From NCBI RefSeq assembly GCF_015767635.1, contig NZ_CP065230.1:2294001-2358000 (forward strand): 64,000 bases of DNA, in the 5' to 3' direction. Made by a program: the position numbers and the translations under genes. Below the pieces are notes generated by a model, which was not told where the DNA came from, did not search any database, and saw nothing but the letters and a program-made list of their open reading frames with translations. Every line of letters begins with the position of its first letter. Position 1 is the stretch's first letter. The DNA comes from Halomonas sp. A40-4. Its GTDB lineage: Bacteria; Pseudomonadota; Gammaproteobacteria; Pseudomonadales; Halomonadaceae. Below, piece by piece: positions 7,877 through 16,557 of this stretch.

Positions 7877-10800
7877 ATGAAAAGAATGCTAATCAATGCG
7901 ACCCAGCCTGAAGAGCTGCGCGTCGCTCTGGTTGATGGACAACGGTTGTATGATCTGGATATCGAGTCCGGCGCAAGAGAGCAGAAAAAAGCCAATATTT
8001 ATCGTGGCAAGATCACTCGTGTTGAACCCTCACTGGAAGCAGCCTTCGTTGATTTCGGCGCCGAACGTCATGGTTTTCTACCGTTAAAGGAAATCTCGCG
8101 GGAATATTTCATCAAGGATGTTTCCGGCCGTCCGAGCATCAAGGAAGTACTCAAAGAGGGCCAGGAAGTCATTGTCCAGGTCGATAAGGAAGAGCGCGGC
8201 AATAAAGGCGCAGCGTTAACCACCTTCATCAGTCTGGCCGGGCGCTTTCTGGTGCTGATGCCTAACAATCCGCGCGCCGGCGGCATCTCACGCCGTATCG
8301 AAGGCGACGAGCGTAGCGAATTGAAAGAGGCCATGGGCCACCTTACCGTACCCGATAAAATGGGCCTGATCGTGCGCACCGCTGGCATCGGCCGGAGCCC
8401 TGAAGAACTGCAATGGGACCTGGACTACCTCGTTCAGGTATGGGAGTCGATCACTACCGAAGCGGGTAAACGCGCCGCCCCCTTCCTTATCTACCGCGAA
8501 TCCAACGTAATCATTCGCGCGATGCGGGACTACTTGCGCCAGGACATCGGCGAAGTCTTGATCGACAGCCCCGAGATACACGCAGAAGCGCTCGCCTTCA
8601 TTCGTCAGGTGATGCCGTCTTACCAGCAGAAGATCAAGCTTTACGCCGATGAAGTGCCGCTGTTCTCGCGTTTCCAGATCGAATCGCAAATCGAAACGGC
8701 CTACCAGCGCGAAGTCAAACTGCCGTCCGGTGGATCGATCGTTATCGACCATACCGAAGCCCTGGTATCCATCGATATCAACTCGGCCCGCGCCACACGT
8801 GGCAGCGATATTGAAGAAACCGCGCTGCAAACCAATTCAGAAGCCGCCGATGAAATCGCTCGTCAGCTACGCCTGCGCGACATTGGCGGCCTGGTGGTCA
8901 TCGACTTTATCGACATGGGGCCCGCCCGCAACCAGCGTGAAGTTGAAAATCGTATGCGCGATGCCCTCAAGCTTGACCGGGCACGGGTACAAATCGGCCG
9001 CATCTCTCGCTTTGGCCTGATGGAAATGTCACGTCAGCGGCTGCGTCCTTCACTGGGCGAAACCAGCGGCGTGGTCTGCCCGCGCTGCAACGGTCAAGGC
9101 ACCATTCGCGATGTCCGCTCGCTCTCGCTATCCATCATGCGCCTGATCGAAGAAGAGGCCATGAAAGAGCGCAGCGCGCAAATACGGGCTATCTTGCCAG
9201 TCCCTGTGGCAACCTACCTGCTTAACGAAAAGCGTAGTGTGCTGGCCGACATCGAATCCCGCCAGGGCGTTCGCGTCGTTCTGCTGCCCAACCCGGAAAT
9301 GGATACCCCCCATTACGATGTGCAGCGTCTCCGCGATGACCACCTCGACGAAGACGACAGCCAAACGCTCTCAAGCTTTGAGCTGTCCACGGAGAGCGAC
9401 ATCGGCAAAGAACCGGCGCCAAGCTTTGTCCCCCCTGCCCAGCGGGCTGAAGCGGCGGTTAAAAGCGTTGCCCACAACGCCCCTGCTCCTGCCTCGTTGC
9501 AGCATGAACCAAGCCCGGAAAGCCCGGCACCTGAAAGCAACACCAGCGATGCCAGCATGCTGGGTCGCTTCATGCGCGGCGTTGCCAAATGGCTGGGTAG
9601 CGATGAACAGCGCCCCACGCCCACTGACCAGACCAAGAAGCCGTCAGAACCAGCCGCGCCGCGCAAAACCGAACGCACACCCTCCGCTCGCCGTGAAGAG
9701 ACGCAACCCAACCGGCAGCGCAGCGATAGTGCGGCCAAGAGCAATACGGGCAATGCCCAGCGCAGTACCGGCAACGAGACCGACGAAAAGCGTAACGGCC
9801 CAAGCCGGACCCGCAACCGTCGCCGCCATCCCCAGCAAGATGATGGCAACAGCGCACAGGGCAATGACAAAAAGCCAAACCGTCAGAAGGACACTGCTCA
9901 GGCAAGTTCTGCCAAGGGCAGCGACAGCGATACAGCAGGCAAAAGCGCACCCCCCAAAGCCCGTCGCGAGTCGAACCGTGACACCTCTCGCAATGCCAGT
10001 GACGCGAATGCCAGCGACACCAAAAACGCTGCCAAGGCCAACGCCGATACGCCGACGGCCAAGCAGGATGACGGCAAGCCCAAGCGCACGCGTAACAACC
10101 CGCGCCAGCGCACGCGTCAGCAGGCCATCAATCCGAAGGCCGAAGCCGAGCAGCTAAAACTTCAGGAAGAGGCTGCCAAGGCCCCCAGCGAGTCGGATAA
10201 TGCATCAAATGACGCGGTGACAGGCAACGGCAACGAGCGCCAAGCAGATAACCACGCGACCACCGAGACTGCATCGCAGGCAACTCAGCCAACGGCCGCT
10301 GCGCCAGCGGACACGGCCAAGCAACCGCCCGCTGAACAGGAAGCAACCTCCTCTTCAGTAGATAGCATCGCTGATTCAGTCGACGAGGCGCCAACCACAA
10401 CGGCTGAAAGCCCTGCCGATAATGCGGCCAAGGCCCGCAAGTCGACTCAGCAACGGCGTCAGCCAAAGCGCAATTCGCGTTCGAAAGGTGGCGATACGGC
10501 ATCGAATGAAGGCACTGACGCAGTGCCGTCACAAGACCAAGCGACTGTATCAGAGGAGGAGGCTTCCACCCCCTCCGAGGCCGCCGAAGCGCCAGCAGCC
10601 CAGGCATCGGTAACGGAAGAGACGCCCAAGGCTGACCCCGTCGCTGATCAGGCGGGTGCTAACACGTCTTCAACAACAGCGCCGGAGCAGACTGCCGCCC
10701 CAACTGCCGGTACAGACGCGCCTGAGGACAACACCTCAGAGGCCGCCTCCAAGCCAGCCGCCAGCGACGAAACGGCTGAGGTAAGCGAGCAGCCGACAGC

Positions 10801-11200
10801 GCAGACGCCGCAGGACAACGATGGCGAGCAAGCCGCGTCAGCGCCCGAGGCGTCGGAGAAGGCACCTGAGCAAAGCGCTTCTCAAGAAAGCACTTCTGAA
10901 GAAAACGCACCTGAAGTAAGTGCTGAAGAACCTGTTAAAGCGAGTCCTGAAGCGGAAGTCGAAGATAGCCCTGCTAAGCCAGGCGCTACTGAAAAAGACA
11001 CTGCTGTGAAAACCTCGCCTGAGCAGGCACCAGCCACGGAACCAGCGGCTGAAACGCCGTCGCAACCTGCGCAGCAAGCAGCGCCCGACAGCGAAGCAGT
11101 GGCTAAAGAAGCCGCAAAACCGCGCCGTCGTCGCAGCCGGGCACATAATGACCCGCGCGAGAAACGCAAGCAGCAGGCAAACGACAAGAACGCCGACTAA
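7877..11200 (+). CDS. rne: Ribonuclease E
   Basis: Endoribonuclease and degradosome scaffold for mRNA decay and rRNA/tRNA processing. The start is the ATG at 7877 ([18 protein letters not shown], as in E. coli); an in-frame ATG at 7865 is less likely. The product is 1107 residues. The N-terminal half carries the S1, 5'-sensor and DNase I-like domains, with catalytic aspartates in VSIDINSA and VIDFIDMG, and the Zn-link CPRCNGQG. From about residue 500 the protein is low-complexity (Ala, Glu, Pro, Thr, Gln), as expected for the scaffold half. Residues about 559-577 ([14 protein letters not shown]) form an amphipathic helix at the position of the E. coli membrane-targeting segment. Arg-rich [16 protein letters not shown] lies near the C-terminus. 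Confidence 0.97.
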   Translation: MKRMLINATQPEELRVALVDGQRLYDLDIESGAREQKKANIYRGKITRVEPSLEAAFVDFGAERHGFLPLKEISREYFIKDVSGRPSIKEVLKEGQEVIVQVDKEERGNKGAALTTFISLAGRFLVLMPNNPRAGGISRRIEGDERSELKEAMGHLTVPDKMGLIVRTAGIGRSPEELQWDLDYLVQVWESITTEAGKRAAPFLIYRESNVIIRAMRDYLRQDIGEVLIDSPEIHAEALAFIRQVMPSYQQKIKLYADEVPLFSRFQIESQIETAYQREVKLPSGGSIVIDHTEALVSIDINSARATRGSDIEETALQTNSEAADEIARQLRLRDIGGLVVIDFIDMGPARNQREVENRMRDALKLDRARVQIGRISRFGLMEMSRQRLRPSLGETSGVVCPRCNGQGTIRDVRSLSLSIMRLIEEEAMKERSAQIRAILPVPVATYLLNEKRSVLADIESRQGVRVVLLPNPEMDTPHYDVQRLRDDHLDEDDSQTLSSFELSTESDIGKEPAPSFVPPAQRAEAAVKSVAHNAPAPASLQHEPSPESPAPESNTSDASMLGRFMRGVAKWLGSDEQRPTPTDQTKKPSEPAAPRKTERTPSARREETQPNRQRSDSAAKSNTGNAQRSTGNETDEKRNGPSRTRNRRRHPQQDDGNSAQGNDKKPNRQKDTAQASSAKGSDSDTAGKSAPPKARRESNRDTSRNASDANASDTKNAAKANADTPTAKQDDGKPKRTRNNPRQRTRQQAINPKAEAEQLKLQEEAAKAPSESDNASNDAVTGNGNERQADNHATTETASQATQPTAAAPADTAKQPPAEQEATSSSVDSIADSVDEAPTTTAESPADNAAKARKSTQQRRQPKRNSRSKGGDTASNEGTDAVPSQDQATVSEEEASTPSEAAEAPAAQASVTEETPKADPVADQAGANTSSTTAPEQTAAPTAGTDAPEDNTSEAASKPAASDETAEVSEQPTAQTPQDNDGEQAASAPEASEKAPEQSASQESTSEENAPEVSAEEPVKASPEAEVEDSPAKPGATEKDTAVKTSPEQAPATEPAAETPSQPAQQAAPDSEAVAKEAAKPRRRRSRAHNDPREKRKQQANDKNAD

Positions 11201-11230
11201 CGACCAAGTCAGCCGAGCGGCACCAAAACA

Positions 11231-11265
11231 AACGCCCCGCCGTTGTTAACGGCGGGGCGTTTTTT
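11231..11265 (+). terminator. Intrinsic terminator after rne (possibly bidirectional)
   Basis: AACGCCCCGCCGTT (11231-11244), loop GTT, AACGGCGGGGCGTT (11248-11261), then a run of six T. The 14-bp GC-rich stem lies between the convergent rne and murB stops. The opposite strand has a shorter T-rich stretch, so it may also stop murB transcription. Confidence 0.9.
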
Positions 11266-11283
11266 GTGTGCAACCGAAACGGA

Positions 11284-12300
11284 TCATCCCGTGATCAGAC
11301 GCGGCTCCGGGGTTAGCCTGACAGCAAAGCGTTCAGCAACCCGCTCAGCGACCGTATTGGCCAACGCCAGCAGGCCCTGGCGGTTCCCGCCGCCGAAATG
11401 GACCAGTACCAGCGCTTGACGCTCGTGAACCGCAAACGCCCCCTGACGAAATCCTTTTAAGCCGCACTGGTCAATTAACCAACCTGCTGCCAGCTTCGTT
11501 TGCCCGTTACCTTGAGGAAAACAGGGCATCTCAGGGTAGCGCTGGCGTAGCGTCGCGGCCAGTTGATCGGTCACAAACGGGTTTTTGAAAAAGCTGCCCG
11601 CATTGGCCAGTTCTTCAGGGTCCGGTAGCTTTTCACGGCGGATGTCGCATACTGCGTTGGCCACTGCCAGCGGCGTAGGTGACGCCGGCACCCTTGTTGC
11701 CAAGTCCCCATAGCCCAGCGTGACCAGGGGCTCACGGGACAGTCGCAGCACCAGCCGGGTAATAATGACCGTTTCCGCCAGTGCGCCTTTGAAGATACTA
11801 TCGCGATAGCCGAACTGGCAGGCATCGCGGCTCAACCAGCGCACCTCCCCGGTCGTCCGATCAACCACCTGCACCGCGTCGAGCCTATCCGCCAGCTCTA
11901 CCCCGTAGGCACCGATATTTTGCACCGGGGCTGCGCCACAATCACCAGGTATCAGGGCGAGGTTTTCGGTGCCCCATACCCCGGATGCTGCCAGAGACAT
12001 GACCAGTCGGTGCCAGTTCACGCCCGCGCCCACATGAACAAACAGTTGATCGCCCCGCGCTTGAAGCCACCACTGTTCAAGCAATGGTCGAAGCACGATG
12101 CCGCTGAGCCGGGCTGGCAACAGCACATTACTACCGCCGCCCAGCACGGTTACCGACCACCCTTCTTGTCTGGATTGGGCAAGCACCTGCTGCAATTGAG
12201 CCAGCGTGCGAGGCGCCGCGTACCGTTCGGCCACACACGGGAGACGCAGCGTATTGGCATCACTCAGGTCGACTTCTCGCTGGACTGACACTGTGCTCAT
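11284..12300 (-). CDS. murB: UDP-N-acetylenolpyruvoylglucosamine reductase MurB
   Basis: FAD enzyme that reduces UDP-GlcNAc-enolpyruvate to UDP-MurNAc in peptidoglycan synthesis. The 338-residue product has the FAD-binding motif VLGGGSNVLL, the proton-donor serine in NAGSFFKNP, and the long type I (E. coli-like) insert region. The frame stays open to 12456 but that overlaps the phosphatase gene; the ATG at 12300 begins one base after the upstream TGA and fits the family start. It is the last gene of the comEC-msbA-lpxK-kdsB-phosphatase-murB run. Confidence 0.95.
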   Translation of the reverse strand: MSTVSVQREVDLSDANTLRLPCVAERYAAPRTLAQLQQVLAQSRQEGWSVTVLGGGSNVLLPARLSGIVLRPLLEQWWLQARGDQLFVHVGAGVNWHRLVMSLAASGVWGTENLALIPGDCGAAPVQNIGAYGVELADRLDAVQVVDRTTGEVRWLSRDACQFGYRDSIFKGALAETVIITRLVLRLSREPLVTLGYGDLATRVPASPTPLAVANAVCDIRREKLPDPEELANAGSFFKNPFVTDQLAATLRQRYPEMPCFPQGNGQTKLAAGWLIDQCGLKGFRQGAFAVHERQALVLVHFGGGNRQGLLALANTVAERVAERFAVRLTPEPRLITG

Positions 12301-12301
12301 T

Positions 12302-12766
12302 TCAGTGTTCACGCTGGATATGCTCAACCAGACCTTCGGCAGCAGTCTCAAGCAGGTTGAACACCCGCTCGAAGCCTTCATCGCCACCGTAGTAAGGGTC
12401 CGGTACCTCGCTTTCCGCCAGGTCGGCAAAGTCCAGAAACAGCCCCACATGGGCATTGGCGTGCGCAGGTTTCATGGCGAGCATCGCGCGAAGATTGTCG
12501 CGATCCATCCCCAGCACATAGTCGAAGTCAGCGAAATCCTGAGCTTGCAATTGGCGAGCCCTCAAACCGCTGATATCGATACCTCGCTGTTCTGCCGCTG
12601 CCTGCGCACGCGGGTCGGGCGCATTGCCTACATGCCAACGCCCCACGCCACAGGAGTCGACGACCACGCGATCCTGATATCCGGCGCGCGCCAGCGCGCG
12701 GCGAAACACGCCTTCAGCCGTTGGCGAGCGGCAGATATTACCTAAGCAAACGAACAGCACCTTCAC
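12302..12766 (-). CDS. Low-molecular-weight protein tyrosine phosphatase
   Basis: A 154-residue phosphatase with the P-loop CLGNICRS (nucleophile Cys7, Arg13) and the late Asp loop PDPYYGG that carries the general acid. It starts at GTG (12766) behind AGGAG. Relatives such as Wzb dephosphorylate tyrosine kinases of exopolysaccharide export, but no kinase or capsule gene is nearby. Here it is a conserved passenger between kdsB (3-bp gap) and murB (1-bp gap). The physiological substrate is unknown. Confidence 0.9.
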   Translation of the reverse strand: MKVLFVCLGNICRSPTAEGVFRRALARAGYQDRVVVDSCGVGRWHVGNAPDPRAQAAAEQRGIDISGLRARQLQAQDFADFDYVLGMDRDNLRAMLAMKPAHANAHVGLFLDFADLAESEVPDPYYGGDEGFERVFNLLETAAEGLVEHIQREH

Positions 12767-12769
12767 GAT

Positions 12770-13546
12770 TCACTCCTTCTGCTGTGTTGGCGCCAATAAC
12801 GCGCGCACACGGGCTAGATCTTCAGCGGTATCGACCCCGGCCGGGTTCAAATCACAGGCCAACGCAACCTGAACCGTATGGCCATACTGCAGTGCGCGCA
12901 GCTGCTCGAGCTGCTCAAGCTGCTCGAGGCTTGATGCAGGCCAGTCGCAATAGGCATGCAGGAAGCTGACTCGATAGGCATAGAGGCCGATATGGCGTAG
13001 CCACGCATCGGTATTGAGCCCCGTAGGCGGCTGCGAAAAATGTTCACGATCCCAGGGAATCGGTGCCCGGGAAAAGTACAGCGCCCGCCCCTGAAATGAA
13101 CGCACCACCTTGACGACATTGGGGTTGAACAGTGCATCGATATCCGCAATCGGTTCCGCCAGTGTCGCGATGGAGGCCTGATCATCGTCCGCCAAACGCT
13201 CGGCCACCTGATTGATCAGCGCCGGGGGAATCAAGGGTTCGTCCCCCTGGACATTGACCACCAGCGCCGACTCATCCAACGCCAACTGGTCGGCAACCTC
13301 GGCCAGCCGGTCGGTTCCGGAAGCATGGTCCTCGCGTGTCATGACGACCTCGGCGCCGTAAGGCTCCATGGCCGTCCGAATACGTGCATCGTCGGTGGCC
13401 ACCACGACACGGCTGGCGCGGCTCTGGCAGGCGCGTCGCCAGACATGGGCAATCATCGGCTCTCCCGCAATATCCAGCAGTGGCTTGCCCGGTAATCGGC
13501 TCGAACCATAACGGGCGGGAATCACCACGGTAAACGACAATGCCAT
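12770..13546 (-). CDS. kdsB: CMP-Kdo synthetase KdsB
   Basis: Activates Kdo with CTP for transfer to lipid A. The 258-residue product has the nucleotide-binding start [16 protein letters not shown] (residues 8-23), VVATDD and NVQGDEP. Near the C-terminus [13 protein letters not shown] is encoded by a near-repetitive CTGCTCGAG-type DNA run; residue spacing there matches homologues, so it is not an expansion. Translation is coupled tightly: its ATG follows the Trm112-like gene's stop with no gap. Confidence 0.96.
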   Translation of the reverse strand: MALSFTVVIPARYGSSRLPGKPLLDIAGEPMIAHVWRRACQSRASRVVVATDDARIRTAMEPYGAEVVMTREDHASGTDRLAEVADQLALDESALVVNVQGDEPLIPPALINQVAERLADDDQASIATLAEPIADIDALFNPNVVKVVRSFQGRALYFSRAPIPWDREHFSQPPTGLNTDAWLRHIGLYAYRVSFLHAYCDWPASSLEQLEQLEQLRALQYGHTVQVALACDLNPAGVDTAEDLARVRALLAPTQQKE

Positions 13547-13756
13547 TCACCCCTCTCCTTTGCGGCCTGGTGACGGAGGAAGTTTTTCATCGACATCCAG
13601 CGCACGCGCCGCCTCCGGCAACATCACCGGAATGCCGTCTTCAATCTGATAGGCCAGGCCATCGTAAACACAATGCAGCTCCTGGGCCTCGCGGTCGAAA
13701 TGCAACTTGCCTTGACACAGCGGGCAGACCAACATTGCCAGCAGTTCCTTATCCAT
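13547..13756 (-). CDS. Trm112-like zinc-ribbon protein (YcaR type)
   Basis: A 69-residue protein of the Trm112 family, usually encoded between lpxK and kdsB. It has CPLCQGKL near the N-terminus (residues 11-18) and the family's ending YQIEDGIPVMLPEAAR. The second metal-ligand pair is not complete: only one further Cys (LHC) is seen, so zinc binding is uncertain. In eukaryotes Trm112 activates methyltransferases; the bacterial role is not established. ATG start at 13756, stop abutting kdsB. Confidence 0.88.
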   Translation of the reverse strand: MDKELLAMLVCPLCQGKLHFDREAQELHCVYDGLAYQIEDGIPVMLPEAARALDVDEKLPPSPGRKGEG

Positions 13757-13772
13757 GAGCGTTTCTCCTGTC

Positions 13773-14768
13773 TCATGTAAGCGCTGACAGCTTGCCTGTC
13801 AGCCAATGCTCAAAATCAGGTGGAAGCACGGCTTCCACATCGAGAACCCAACTATCCGGCGGGGCGAACGCCTGACATTTCACGGCATCCTTGGCGGTCA
13901 TCACCAGCGGACGCCCTCTCCACTGGTTCAGCAATGTCTCGGTCAACGGCTGATGATCCGCCAGCGGATGCCACTCGCCTGTTACCCCCAGTGATGTCAA
14001 TGCCGCAAAAAAACGCTGGGGATTACCAATGGCAGCCAGCCCGTTCACCGGGGCTTCAAACGGCAGCGGTGCCAGCGGAAACCGCTGACCATCGTCAAGT
14101 CGGCGCCAGCTGCATGGCCCCAGGTGCATCTTGACGGCCGCTACCGGCAACTCACAAGTGTTGACGCCATTCACGATGACGGCATCGACACTCTTCAACC
14201 GGTCTGGCGGTTCGCGCAGCGGGCCTGCCGGCAGGCAATGACCATTTCCCAGTCCACGTGCGCCATCAATCACCACCAATTCAATATCGCGCGCCAGGTG
14301 GAGATGCTGCAAGCCATCATCGCTGATAATCAGATCGCAACCCGCCTGGACAAGTGCCTCCACCGCTCGGGCACGCTGTGGGTCGACCATGACCGGAAGC
14401 CCCGTCTGCTGGGCCAGCATCAGCGGCTCATCGCCGCTCTCGCTTACCGGCGTGGTCGGCGTTACCCGCAGTGGGTAGCGTTCGGCACTCCCCCCATAGC
14501 CGCGTGACACGATACCCGGCGACCAGCCTTGCGCTGCCAACCGGTTACCCAACCATGCCACCAGCGGGGATTTACCCGTACCGCCCAGGGTGATATTACC
14601 CACAATGATGACCGGCACCGGCGCCCGCCATGCGCGTCGCCTGCCAGTCTGAAACTGACGCGCCCGTCGCTGCATCAGCCATTGATATAGCTTACCCAAG
14701 GGCCGCAAAGGCCATAGCCAGCAGCTACCTTGGTAGGCACCCACAAGCCAGCGGTCGGCAAGCTTCAC
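13773..14768 (-). CDS. lpxK: Tetraacyldisaccharide 4'-kinase LpxK
   Basis: Phosphorylates the 4' position of the lipid A disaccharide at the inner membrane. The 331-residue product has an N-terminal hydrophobic/amphipathic stretch and a P-loop in NITLGGTGKSPL. The DDGLQH motif, with the catalytic Asp, lies in the middle. The start is GTG at 14768, overlapping the msbA stop as GTGA, so translation is coupled to the flippase that exports its product. Confidence 0.95.
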   Translation of the reverse strand: MKLADRWLVGAYQGSCWLWPLRPLGKLYQWLMQRRARQFQTGRRRAWRAPVPVIIVGNITLGGTGKSPLVAWLGNRLAAQGWSPGIVSRGYGGSAERYPLRVTPTTPVSESGDEPLMLAQQTGLPVMVDPQRARAVEALVQAGCDLIISDDGLQHLHLARDIELVVIDGARGLGNGHCLPAGPLREPPDRLKSVDAVIVNGVNTCELPVAAVKMHLGPCSWRRLDDGQRFPLAPLPFEAPVNGLAAIGNPQRFFAALTSLGVTGEWHPLADHQPLTETLLNQWRGRPLVMTAKDAVKCQAFAPPDSWVLDVEAVLPPDFEHWLTGKLSALT

Positions 14769-16501
14769 TGGGGCTCCTGAAATTGCAGCTGGTGCAGCGC
14801 CGCGTAGGCACCGCCTGCCGCCAGCAGGGTTTGATGACTGCCCTGCTCAATAATGCGTCCCTGATCCATGACGATAATCCGATCGGCGCGCTCAATGGTA
14901 GACAATCGGTGGGCAATCACCAGGGTCGTGCGACCCTGGCAGACATCTTCGAGCGCCTTTTGGATGTAACGCTCTGATTCGGTATCCAGAGCGGAGGTGG
15001 CCTCATCCAGAATCAGTAACGGGGCATCCTTGAATATCGCCCGCGCAATGGCCAACCGCTGGCGCTGACCGCCTGACAGCATCACGCCGTTTTCCCCTAC
15101 CACCGTGTCATAGCCCTGGGGAAGCTGGTCGATAAACTCATCTGCATAGGCGGCTTCAGCCGCCGACTTGACCGCCGCAGGGTCCGGATTATCCAAGCCG
15201 TAAGCGATGTTCTCGGTAATCGAGGCATTGAACAGCGTAACCTGCTGGGAGACCAGTGCCATTTGCTGACGCAGGGGGCGTAACGCATAATCGTCCAGTG
15301 GCACATCATCGATGGTGATGTCCCCCTCACTGGCATGGTAAAAGCGCGGCAGCAAGCTCACCAGGGTCGACTTGCCGCTGCCGGACCGCCCCACAATCGC
15401 CACCATCTCGCCGGCTGCCACATCAAGATTGATATCTTGAAGAACATAGGGCTGATCATCGGCATAGCGGAAACTGACGTTTTCGAGCTTGACGCGACCC
15501 GCCAATCGTTCGACCCGATACGTACCGCTATCGCTTTCGGGGGCCTCATCCAGCAGGCCGAACAGTTCGGCGGCGGCGGCTATCCCTTTCTGGATTTCGC
15601 TGTTGATTTCCGACAGCTGACGAACCGGCTTGATCATCAGGGCGGCCGCGGTAATAAAGGCGACAAATTCACCCGGCGTCATACTGGCCATCAGTGAGGG
15701 TGCCATAGCCAGCCAGACAAGAATGGCCATCGAGATCGCCACCAGAATCAAAATCACCGGTGAGCTGATGGCGCGCGTCATCGCTTCCTTCATGCTTTGT
15801 CGGCGATTCTCTTCGCTGACGCGCTTGAAACGCTGCTTTTCATACATTTCCGCGCCATGGGTGCGAACCACCCGGTGACCCGAAAGCGCTTCGGAGGCCA
15901 CATGGGTCACGTCGCCCATGGAGTGCTGAATACGCTTGGAAAGCCTGCGAAAGCGCTTGCTGGCGTAGCTCACCACGCCTGCAATAATCGGCGTGACGCC
16001 CAAAAACAGCAGCGTCAGCATCCAGTTGGTCCATAGCAAATAGCCCAGCAGGCCAATTACGAACAAGCCTTCACGTAGCAGGATGGTAAACGCTTTGGTC
16101 GCGGCTCCCGCAACTTGCTCCACATGGTAGGTAACCCGGGACACCAGATGACCGCTGGAGTGATGATCAAAAAACATGCCCGGCAGGTGGAGCATGTGGG
16201 CAAAGACATCGCAACGCAGCGTATGAATCACATAGCGCCCGACATACGACATGAAGTAGGTACTCAGAAAGGTTCCGATGCCCCGCGCGGAAAACATGAT
16301 GATGACAAATAACGGAAGGAAGAGCCGGAACGAGGCGTCGGGGTCTTGGATGCCGTCAATCAGGCGTTTCATCATTTCCGCCAGCGCCGTGCTTGACGCG
16401 GCATAAATCACAAAACCCACCAGCGCCAGGCTAAAGGCACGCCAGTGCGGCTTTACATAGCTTAATAAACGTTTATAGAGGACCCAGCCTGATTCAGTCA
16501 C
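14765..16501 (-). CDS. msbA: Lipid A export ABC transporter MsbA
   Basis: Flips core-lipid A across the inner membrane as a homodimer. The 578-residue half-transporter has six transmembrane helices in residues 20-310. The ATPase domain has Walker A GRSGSGKST at 371-379, signature LSGGQRQRLAIARA near 479 and Walker B LLILDEATSALD near 503. Length agrees with E. coli MsbA (582). It follows comEC and overlaps lpxK by 4 bp, the classic msbA-lpxK operon. Confidence 0.97.
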   Translation of the reverse strand: MTESGWVLYKRLLSYVKPHWRAFSLALVGFVIYAASSTALAEMMKRLIDGIQDPDASFRLFLPLFVIIMFSARGIGTFLSTYFMSYVGRYVIHTLRCDVFAHMLHLPGMFFDHHSSGHLVSRVTYHVEQVAGAATKAFTILLREGLFVIGLLGYLLWTNWMLTLLFLGVTPIIAGVVSYASKRFRRLSKRIQHSMGDVTHVASEALSGHRVVRTHGAEMYEKQRFKRVSEENRRQSMKEAMTRAISSPVILILVAISMAILVWLAMAPSLMASMTPGEFVAFITAAALMIKPVRQLSEINSEIQKGIAAAAELFGLLDEAPESDSGTYRVERLAGRVKLENVSFRYADDQPYVLQDINLDVAAGEMVAIVGRSGSGKSTLVSLLPRFYHASEGDITIDDVPLDDYALRPLRQQMALVSQQVTLFNASITENIAYGLDNPDPAAVKSAAEAAYADEFIDQLPQGYDTVVGENGVMLSGGQRQRLAIARAIFKDAPLLILDEATSALDTESERYIQKALEDVCQGRTTLVIAHRLSTIERADRIIVMDQGRIIEQGSHQTLLAAGGAYAALHQLQFQEPQ

Positions 16502-16557
16502 ACGAGCTCCTAAGCAATAGCGTGCAGTGGGGGAATTCTACCTGATGGCGCTGCGCA

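Noticed and set aside
7711..7911. 66-codon ORF overlapping the rne start, possible leader peptide
   Set aside because: No ribosome site, no attenuator-like codons or motif, and the overlap with rne looks accidental.
9237..10157. 306-codon ORF in another frame of rne
   Set aside because: Ser/Arg/Pro-rich frame-shifted reading of the RNase E low-complexity tail.
12897..12932. Near-repeats of CTGCTCGAG inside kdsB
   Set aside because: They encode [10 protein letters not shown], and the residue count there matches other KdsB proteins, so this is not an expanded repeat.
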